Positions 56,983 through 64,000 of a DNA stretch of 64,000 bases are shown here, piece after piece. Source of the stretch: Rhizodiscina lignyota (taxonomy: Eukaryota > Ascomycota > Dothideomycetes > Aulographales > Rhizodiscinaceae); NCBI GenBank assembly GCA_010015805.1, contig ML978142.1, positions 62,001 to 126,000 on the forward strand, read 5' to 3'. The position numbers and the translations under genes are program-made. Under the pieces are notes generated by a model. The model was given only the letters and a program-made list of their open reading frames with translations, was not told the DNA's origin and ran no database searches. The first letter of the stretch is position 1. Each line of letters begins with the position of its first letter.

Positions 56983-57759
56983 TTAAGGAATAACCCCCGT
57001 TGGCCGTCTCCATGCCTGGATGAGAGGGATCAGGAAGGAAGCGAGAAGGACAATCTCTGACACGAGGGCAACGATTCCAACGCCGAATGCTGCATTCTGT
57101 GGAAGAGGTTAGCGGTGCTGCAAGAACCCGGAGCTTGTGAGGCGAACCTGTTGATCACAGACGGTGCTGTACTTGACGACCTTGTCAAAGAGAGAGTTGC
57201 TGTTGGCACACGCATACTTCATGAGACTGTCGGTGCTCGTCTCTGAGACAGCCTTGTAGATGACAACGCCGGCGAGCCAGGAGAGGATGTAAATGCCATC
57301 GAGCATGATATAGACGGGCTCTTTGACAATGGGGCTGCCGTCGAAGTCTTTGATAAAGGTAACTGGGATCAGGACGAGAGTGACGAGCGTGCTGCAAGCA
57401 GCGACGATGAGGATGATGTCGGACGGGATGAGTACAATGCCCGTGGGCCATGCACTTGTATCTCCCGTCGGCTCAGCGTCGAGAAATTGCGTGTTGGTAC
57501 CGAAGCTGTAGCTGCGAGTGTTGTTGTACGTGACGAGAGAGTTCGCTACGAGGCCAATGACTGCCGCACTGCACCCAAGGACGAGGATGCGGAGAGCAAC
57601 GCGGCCATATCGTAGGTACGCTGGATCTCGAGCAATTTGTTCTTTGGGAGCGTCTTCGAAGAGGAACGGAACTGTAGAAGGTGGTCTTGAAGGAATATCG
57701 ACTCGGCCCGTGTCGGTTTGCGTGGACTTCTCCACATGCGGTAGTAAATAATCGGCCAT
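56983..57759 (-). CDS. Four-helix membrane protein, MARVEL-like topology
   Basis: Two exons (57759-57148 and 57096-56983; 51-nt intron) encode 241 aa. Four hydrophobic segments are visible: ALRILVLGCSAAVIGLVANS (about 53-75), GIVLIPSDIILIVAACSTLV (about 108-132), IMLDGIYILSWLAGVVIYKA (about 150-170) and, in the second exon, FGVGIVALVSEIVLLASFLI. The splice joins YSTVCDQQ to NAAFGVGI. The topology and the small polar loop with conserved-looking cysteines between helices 3 and 4 resemble the MARVEL-type membrane proteins common in fungi, but I do not see a defining motif. Function unknown. Confidence 0.8.
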
Positions 57760-58111
57760 AATAATGAACTTGAAGGATCAGGATCTTCGAGACAGATGGC
57801 AGTCGTGATAGTATTATAGTGAAAGTGTGGCTGAGAATAGATGCTGTGGGGATGAGATAATACAGCCCCCCCAAGCACACAAGAAAAGTCTTGGGAATAC
57901 GAGAATAGAAACGGAAGCGGAAACCTAAGACCCAGATAAGGAAAGCTGTTGCTTCTCCGCTACCCCAGATAACGTGCAGCTCGACTGCAGCAGCTAAAGA
58001 AGGAACACCCTGAGCGAGCGATGATAAACAGTTTCAACGCGGCAACATTGCGAGCACGGTTCAATGATATACTGCTACTAGCGACGGTTCCTTCGACACC
58101 AAGAGTCGGTT
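57760..58111. other. Intergenic region upstream of the four-helix protein gene
   Basis: About 350 bp. It includes the promoter of the membrane-protein gene. Minus-strand frames from the next small gene may extend into it. Confidence 0.4.
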
Positions 58112-58348
58112 TCAAGACGACTCTGCAGGCAGACTCCGCTGCGGCTGCGACGTAGCAAGAAAGACTTGAGCGAAGTACGTGCGTGTTTCTCGCAAGCCGA
58201 TGTCGAGGCAAGAAGTTTCCAAAATGTCGCGATGGTTGCAAATGGAGTGGGCGATGATGGAGAGAGCGGATAGGCCGGCGGTTAGGTGAGCGGCTAAAAT
58301 TAGCAAGGCAGTCAGCGCTAGAGACGAGAGTGGAATGGCGCGCCGCAT
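58112..58348 (-). CDS. Hypothetical small membrane or secreted protein
   Basis: A 78-codon frame with an ATG and a hydrophobic N-terminus (MRRAIPLSSLALTALLILAA, continuing HLTAGLSALSIIAHS) that could be a signal peptide or one membrane segment, then CNHRDILETSCLDIGLRETR. A neighbouring frame downstream (to 57960) also reads plausibly and might be joined by splicing, but the only GT-AG pair that fits is 34 nt, too short for this genome. No family recognised. Confidence 0.35.
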   Translation of the reverse strand: MRRAIPLSSLALTALLILAAHLTAGLSALSIIAHSICNHRDILETSCLDIGLRETRTYFAQVFLATSQPQRSLPAESS

Positions 58349-58592
58349 GATGATTTAAGCTTAATTTGGATCTCGAAGCCTCCAAGGTTCAGGTATCTTG
58401 CCCTCTGGCGGGGACGTCACTTGATACAAGATGCTAAGCTGACAACTTCAAAATATCTAAAACACTGACTTGCCCCCGAATACTTGTCGCAGATGTTTCC
58501 GCAGACCCACGATAACTGCCTGTGCACCTCCAGAGCCCTCGTCGGGCGAATTGTCCCGCTCGACTGTACGCTTCCGAGAAAGTCCAGAAAGA

Positions 58593-59597
58593 TTATCTCG
58601 AAGCGTCTCTTTCCGAGGCTTGAAAATCGAACGGCGTGTCTTCATTCGAGTCATATGTGCTGGTAGCGGGCCCTGCATCCTCATCGCGATAACTATCCTC
58701 TGAGGACGGAGACGTCAATGGTGGAGATTCCGCTAAATCGGGATTTAGTGCTGCTCCCCAATATATTGGCGTAGCTGTATCGCCATTCATCTGGTCATCC
58801 AATTCTCCTGCATGCACGCGTTCCAAAGCCTCCTCGTCAGTAATGTCGGGCGGCGAGTCTGGGACGATAGCAGTTGTGGCCGTTGTAGGTGTATTGTGCA
58901 CACGCTGATCTGGAAAGAGATGATTTGACAAAGAGCAGTAAACACCATTCAAGCTGGAAGGAAAGCCCAAAGTTTTGACTCCGTCGAAGCGTGACCTGTC
59001 GTCTTTGGGCGTTTCAGGATTTCGTAATCTGCGCTTCATATCCGGAGTGTCAAGCATGAGCTTATTCCGGAGACTGTCAATGCGGCGGCTTATGTAGCGC
59101 CAGCGATCTGTTTCTTGATATCGGTGCCTGTAGTTCCAGCGGAACATGTAGGCATTCCATTGCAGCTCCCGCGCCGTGTCCAAATTTGGCTCCTCAGAGT
59201 TCTTTGCCAGCTCGTGCCGAGTCTCTATTTCAGCTCTGAGATCTGCACAGAAGGCTTGAAGCGGCGGGCAACCTAAGCTCTCTGTTTGAGTGGCTGCAGA
59301 CTGCATCAGCTTTATGGATTTTTTAGTCTTATACGGTAGAATAAGTAAGGCTTCGGCAATCCGGCAGGTCACGTCAAGTGTAGCGATGCTATCGCGAAGT
59401 GCAGAAACGGTTCTGGAGCATCTCTCGAGTGTTTCCCACGCTTCCTTACTGATCGGATCGTCCAACGACGAGGAAGTCGATGCAGTCTCATAATCTTCGG
59501 GCTTTAAAGATCAGCGGTGACAGACTCTATAAGATTGCTGGACGGTCCTTACCGTGGTCTCGATCTGAAGCCCTTTCGGATTTCTATTTTGGGACAT
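58593..59597 (-). CDS. Unrecognised fungal protein with uncertain C-terminus
   Basis: Two exons (59597-59553 and 59501-58593; 51-nt intron with GTAAGG donor and TTTAAAG acceptor) encode 317 aa, starting MSQNRNPKGLQIETT and continuing PEDYETASTSSSLDDPISKE. Residues 30-180 are helical and charged (LERCSRTVSALRDSIATLDV, then WRYISRRIDSLRNKLMLDTP); the rest is acidic and disordered. No known domain is seen. Near the end a second frame, one base shifted, reads RRSIFKPRKETLRDNLSGLS and continues to a stop at 58457 with VIVGLRKHLRQVFGGKSVF, which is more protein-like than the annotated end. No acceptable intron links the two frames, so a frameshift, an unusual splice, or a sequence error is possible. 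Confidence 0.6.
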
Positions 59598-60298
59598 TCT
59601 GAGCTGTGAGCAAGCAGCGCCTGCACAAATTATCCTTCAATATCGGCGACGTATACTGTTCGTACAGTGCTTGAGCAAAACAGTTGGGAAACACGGAATC
59701 TCGTGAACCCGTAGTGAAAGATGTATACATTCTTTGTTCTCGATGGCCGATCGACGCATTTGGAGGGGCCATATTTCTCTGCGTGGGCTTTGTTGTCGAA
59801 ATTTAGACTATGAAATGAACATCTTCTCTCATTCAATGTAAAACAAGCTGGAAGGGATAGACACAGCCATGCCAATCATCCAAGGGAGTTGGATTTACCA
59901 AGCCTCGAGTGCAATGGAAATTTCGTATAGACAAAAAGAAAAGCCACATTAGATTCGCGTGCTCGTTTGCGGTGACGAGATCGGATGACTAAGCGGGGGC
60001 ATTCCGAAAAGCAACTTTGATAACAGCAGACTGGCCAAGTTCCTCACCCTTTCTACCTACTTTCGTCAGGTGCAATTGAGGACGAGCTTAATGGATTAGC
60101 TCAACTGTTCAAGCAGAGTGCCTAATGTTCCAAAGGCAATCATGATCATTGTTTGCTCCTTCTTGTCCCTGTCCGCAGCTACCCGAGTGGCATCGTGCCT
60201 CTCTCCTTCTTAGAGCTTTCTCGTTTCAATCTACTTTCATCATTTCCTCTATGAGATTATTCCTGCTTTGATCGGCGGCTTGCATTGAATATTGAAAG
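59598..60298. other. Divergent intergenic region upstream of THI80
   Basis: About 700 bp between divergent genes. No frame with features. No thiamine-pyrophosphate riboswitch signature was noticed, though I could not fold the RNA. Confidence 0.45.
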
Positions 60299-61132
60299 AT
60301 GGAAGGACATTTCAACGGTACGATGCAATTCGATATCGCCGAAGCCTTGGGAGATCAAAAGCACCGACGCGAGGCACTCGTTATTCTGAATCAGCCAATC
60401 CCAAATCGTCGAAAGCTCTACAGCATATGGGATCGTTTCGTCTACCGTCTCTGCGCGGACGGCGGTGCCAATCAGCTGTTTGAAGCACGCATGCCTATTC
60501 CGGATAAACTGGTGCGTCGCATATGCTTGATAGAAGTTACTTTCCACTAATATGTATTAAAGCTTCCAGACATCATCCATGGCGACCTGGACTCGTTGGA
60601 TCTTGGTGTCCGGACCTACTACGAGAACAAGGGTGTGAAGGTATCCAAGGATCCAGACCAGTATTCGACAGATTTTGGAAAGGCCATGCGCTTGCTCCTG
60701 GACCAACGTGTCGCCGGCCAACTCACAGACGTCCTCATTCTCGGATCGATCTCTGGACGCGTCGATCAAGGCCTGGGACTACTGCACGAAATGTATCGTG
60801 AATTCACCCGACATCCCGAGATCCGGCTTTGGCTTTATTCGGAGCGCAACCTGTCGTTCGTCTTGCCAAGCACTACAAACTACATAAATCTGAGCAACTC
60901 CTGGGGATTGATCACTGGAACTATTGGCATACTGCCAATCTTTGGACCCGCTACTATCACCACGATTGGCCTTGAGTGGGACGTTGAGAACTGGGAGACC
61001 AGCATGGGGGGTCAAGTCAGCACGAGTAACCACATCATCGCCCCAACCCTGGTCAGCGTCAAGACCAGCACTCCTGTACTCTTCACCATGGAACTGAAGG
61101 TTTCTAAAGAAGATGCGAATGGTACTGCTTAA
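60299..61132 (+). CDS. THI80: Thiamine pyrophosphokinase
   Basis: Transfers pyrophosphate from ATP to thiamine to make thiamine pyrophosphate. Two exons (60299-60511 and 60563-61132; 51-nt intron) encode 260 aa. Landmarks: ALVILNQPIP and FVYRLCADGGANQLFEARMP near the N-terminus; across the intron LPDIIHGDLDSLDLGVRTYY; the catalytic DPDQYSTDFGKAMRLL; LILGSISGRVDQGLGLLHEM; and in the C-terminal beta-domain GTIGILPIFGPATITTIGLE followed by GGQVSTSNHI and PVLFTMEL. Both TPK domains are complete. The gene is convergent with BNA5, with only 172 bp between the stop codons. Confidence 0.96.
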
Positions 61133-61304
61133 TTTTCGCTAACGGAGAGGGCAGTATCAAAGAGCTTGACTCAAATCAACCGCCTATGTAGTGCGGGCAT
61201 GGGTGTACAACACAGGGAAGTTGACTAGCAGGTGTACAACGGGGGGCTTGGCTGGCATGATAGATTGTCTAGAGTTTTAGCTTCAATGCTTTAATCGCGA
61301 TGCT

Positions 61305-62895
61305 CTATTTTATCTCACTCCATCCATGGCTATCTTTTCCACCCTCTGCCAGTACACTGGATGCCACGACCTGCTCTTTACCCGACCGAGATGTTTGCGC
61401 GACGGCTTTCCCGCACGCAGCGTGGAATATCTGAACGAAGCGCCACACATCCTCGAAACTATTGTACAGAGGCGCCGGTGCCACTCTTATGACGCTTGGC
61501 CTCCTCTCGTCCACAACCGCGCACTCCTCTTCTAGGTATTCGAGTACGGGTTCTAGTAGTCCGTCTTCCAGATGTACACTAAGCTGCGCGCCCCTCTCGC
61601 CCGCATTCTTCGGCGTGATAATCTCAAAGGGCTTGCTCCTCCCATCCCAAGACAAGCTATTCAGCAAGTCTTCCAGATAACCCGTCAACTTCAAGCTCCT
61701 CTCCCTCAAAGCCTCTATACTCGTCATCTCAAACACACTCAAACTCGCAATCACAGCTGTGGCATCAATCGCGCTCGGATTGCTCAGCTGCCACCCCGCC
61801 GCACCCTCAATCGGCACGAATCGGTTCTCCATCCTGAACCTAGAGCTCTTGTCGCTGCCCCACCATCCGGCTAATCTGGGTACAAAGTCTGCCGCTGTGG
61901 GATCTGTCTTTGAGCCATGTCGGGAGTGCACAAATAGCCCCGCTATCGCGCCCGGTCCGGCGTTCATGTACTTGTAGTGGCACCATGCTGCAAAATCGAC
62001 GTTCCAGTCGTGCAGTTTTAGAGGGACATTGCCAGTAGCGTGCGCGAGGTCCCAGCCTACTGTTATGCCGCGAGCTTGTGCATAGGAGGTTATGGTGGGG
62101 ATGTCGAAGAACTGGCCCGAGTAAAATTGTACACCCGGGAGGAGGAGGAGGGCGGTGGAGGAGGCATGGGCGTCGATGAGGGAAAGAATCTGAGAGGTTG
62201 GAAGGTAGTGGTTGCGCGATTCGGTCGGATCGAGGAATATCATCGCGTCATCTATCGAGAGGTTGTGGTGCAAGATTTGTGACTCAACTGCATACTGCGG
62301 ACGTCAGAAAAACGCGGAGTAGGAGAGAGAGAGGACACATGCATGATCACTCGGGAAAGCCTTTCTCTCAAGGATAATCTTGTATCTCTCCTTCGTCGGC
62401 CGGTAAAAGCTCGCCATTAACAGATGCAAATTCGCGGTCAAGCTCGCCATCACCGCGACTTCGCTGGACTGCGCCCCGACGATCTTGCTCAGCGGTACCT
62501 TCGGATCATCTCCAATGTCTAGCCAAGGCGATGTCAATTGGTCCTCGAGCTCTGTAAAGTGTCCAAAAACGCCCTTCGAACCCCATACCCTCAGATATCT
62601 TTGTACGTATTCGGATACTCGTTTCGGCTGGAGGCCCAACGAGTTGCCGCAAAGGTAGGTGCAGGGCTCCGCTTCGTCGTTCTTCGTGGCAGCTGGAAGC
62701 GCTCAGTTGTGGAAATTGAGAGTTATGGCGCTAGTGCTAACCGTCTTTTGTAGCTGTGCGCCGTTTGATGTCTGCCTTGCTTGGGATGATGAACTCTTCG
62801 CGGAGGTGGCGGAGAGGGTCCGCGGAATCAAGAGACTGCGCATATTGGAGGGATGATCTTGTGCCGGTTTCGTTCGGAGGAGGTTGGCTAGACAT
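61305..62895 (-). CDS. BNA5: Kynureninase
   Basis: PLP-dependent hydrolase of the kynurenine pathway (tryptophan to NAD): it cleaves kynurenine or 3-hydroxykynurenine and releases alanine. Three exons (62895-62742, 62692-62343, 62294-61305) encode 497 aa. The N-terminal exon gives [20 protein letters not shown] and [20 protein letters not shown]. The first junction restores [18 protein letters not shown], a kynureninase signature. The second junction must give KAFPSDHYAVESQI, a nearly invariant motif, and does so only with a GC donor (CAT|GCATGT), so this is a GC-AG intron of 48 nt. Later landmarks are [20 protein letters not shown], the PLP lysine in [20 protein letters not shown], and [20 protein letters not shown]. 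Complete and apparently functional. Confidence 0.96.
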
Positions 62896-63426
62896 AGTCT
62901 AGTATGAGCTCGATGCTGCGATGTCAAACTAATCGTAAGTCGGTCTCTGAGTGACAGAAGGGAGGAGATGACTCTAATTTCGGCAATGATGCAACGCCAA
63001 GCCGAATGTACGGACCGAGCCGCCGCTAATGCAACTTTAATCAACTTAGCGCCAGATTAATCAGATGGATCAGATTGAGTGCTCTGAGGCCAAAGTGCAA
63101 CCGTCACCGCCTTCTAACGATGGGACACGAAGACTAGACCATGCATCTGAGGGAAAGATGTTTGGAGATATCCCAGCTTTATCGGAGCTTTAGTAGCGCA
63201 ACAATTCAAAGCCTTCCTCTGGGAACTAAAACAGCAGTGCAAGCGCGACGTCTCACATACCTTGAAGCGCAGGAGCTAATTGATCTTCGGCGTTCTAGGC
63301 TGTCGAGCGGCCAACTATCTTGTCAGCCTTGAGCCAAGCGACAGACACTGTCAGGAGGACAATGAAAGATTTGCCATTGGTAGAGGTGGCATCGTGCAAT
63401 GAATTGTGCTTTTGGTCGAGGGGGGA
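62896..63426. other. Intergenic region between BNA5 and the folate-ligase gene
   Basis: About 530 bp, containing the BNA5 promoter and the 3' flank of the folate-ligase gene. No gene seen. Confidence 0.5.
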
Positions 63427-64000
63427 TTATTTATTACTGACGTCTCTCATAAGCTTCAGAACATTAGAGACTAGGTACAAACTGCCAGCCACAATCATTG
63501 GCCCGCCGTTCGCCGCTTTCGATGCTGCGCTGATAGCATCCAATGGGTTTTGCACCGCCTTGACGGCCTCGACATGTCGGTCAACACTCTGGACCGCCTG
63601 CATAATATCTGCTGCTGGCATTGGTTTTACCCAAGGCATTCCATCCACAGGTCCAAATTCTGTAACAAAGACTCTGTCCCCCCTCCGCAAGATATTCTTG
63701 AGGATGTCGCTCACATCCTTGCCTTGCGTAAACGCCAGCACCCAAGTGACCGGATCGCCGTCAAGGAACTTTTCTCTTATGCCAATGAAGACTTTGCCAT
63801 CCTTGTCGGCATTCTTCCCTCGTCCTGTCAAGCGATAGGTATTGAAGACGTATACAGCCAAACCCTCAGCCGAGTCGGCATTATGTGCTCCATCGAGAAG
63901 AATCTCTTGGCGCTGTCCGTCCAATAGTGGCGATATGTCCAGATGCTGTAGTCGGCCTGGTAATCTCGCGTCCATGACAGCCGGAACAAGGTCCCTAGCC
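63427..64000 (-). CDS. Dihydrofolate/folylpolyglutamate synthase, C-terminal part
   Basis: The gene runs off the right edge; only the last 191 codons are present, open to the window end. The Mur-ligase C-terminal domain is clear: VMDARLPGRLQHLDISPLLD, ILLDGAHNADSAEGLAVYVF (the conserved DGAHN aspartate and histidine) and WVLAFTQGKDVSDILKNILR, then VFVTEFGPVDGMPWVKPMPA and GGPMIVAGSLYLVSNVLKLM at the end. The last segments resemble fungal Fol3-type dihydrofolate synthetase more than Met7-type folylpolyglutamate synthase, but the N-terminal half would be needed to decide. It acts in folate biosynthesis. Confidence 0.9.
   Translation of the reverse strand, partial: ARDLVPAVMDARLPGRLQHLDISPLLDGQRQEILLDGAHNADSAEGLAVYVFNTYRLTGRGKNADKDGKVFIGIREKFLDGDPVTWVLAFTQGKDVSDILKNILRRGDRVFVTEFGPVDGMPWVKPMPAADIMQAVQSVDRHVEAVKAVQNPLDAISAASKAANGGPMIVAGSLYLVSNVLKLMRDVSNK

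Noticed and set aside
1-64000. Biosynthetic gene cluster around the P450, methyltransferase and Zn2Cys6 genes
   Set aside because: These genes are 10-30 kb apart with conserved housekeeping genes between them, and no backbone synthase (PKS, NRPS, terpene cyclase) is present.
1-64000. CRISPR arrays, operons or prokaryotic regulatory sites
   Set aside because: The DNA is eukaryotic with spliceosomal introns throughout; no regularly spaced repeats were seen.

Overview
The window is nuclear DNA of a filamentous ascomycete (Pezizomycotina), probably a Dothideomycete. Nearly all introns are about 45-70 nt, with GT/GC donors, a CTAAC-type branch site and an AG acceptor. The gene set is typical of that group: an Acr-2-like Zn2Cys6 factor, a LacA-type GH35 enzyme, a Csx2-type ArfGAP, PKR1 and IRE1. 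Genes lie on both strands with no operon-like or biosynthetic-cluster arrangement. The assignment to Dothideomycetes is inference from protein style, not from a database search.

Layout, left to right: Csx2-type BAR-PH-ArfGAP (minus); a candidate cysteine-rich secreted protein (minus); RRS1 (plus); a gene-poor stretch with a MITE that has roughly 50-bp terminal inverted repeats; a RhoGAP (minus); BET2 (plus); a U1-like zinc-finger protein (plus); a FAR-17a/AIG1 membrane protein (plus); ADE12 (minus); a Zn2Cys6 transcription factor (plus); an aldo/keto reductase (minus); MRI1 (plus); a small coiled-coil protein (minus) head-to-head with PAN1 (plus); a class I methyltransferase (plus); a GH55 relic; IRE1 (minus); a degenerate RNase III-like protein (minus); a tRNA-Gln(CUG) gene (minus); a short secreted peptide (minus); PKR1 (minus); a broken 2EXR-like gene with a tandem relic behind it (plus); a GH35 beta-galactosidase (minus); a cytochrome P450 (plus); a four-helix membrane protein and two unrecognised genes (minus); THI80 (plus) converging on kynureninase BNA5 (minus); and the C-terminal part of a folate-ligase gene running off the right edge (minus).

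The coding models were built by hand from exon frames. For most multi-exon genes the exon sum divides by three and the junction restores the family motif. The housekeeping genes serve vesicle traffic and actin (ArfGAP, BET2, PAN1, RhoGAP), ER homeostasis (IRE1, PKR1), ribosome assembly (RRS1) and cofactor or nucleotide metabolism (ADE12, MRI1, THI80, BNA5, folate ligase). They do not form one pathway.

The most unusual object is the tRNA-Gln(CUG) gene at 44682-44824. Besides a canonical 18-nt intron next to the anticodon, it carries a second 53-nt insertion in the variable loop with all the marks of a spliceosomal intron (GTAAGC donor, GCTAAC branch site, CAG acceptor). Removing both segments leaves a perfect 72-nt cloverleaf. 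Both internal Pol III promoter boxes and a T8 terminator are intact.
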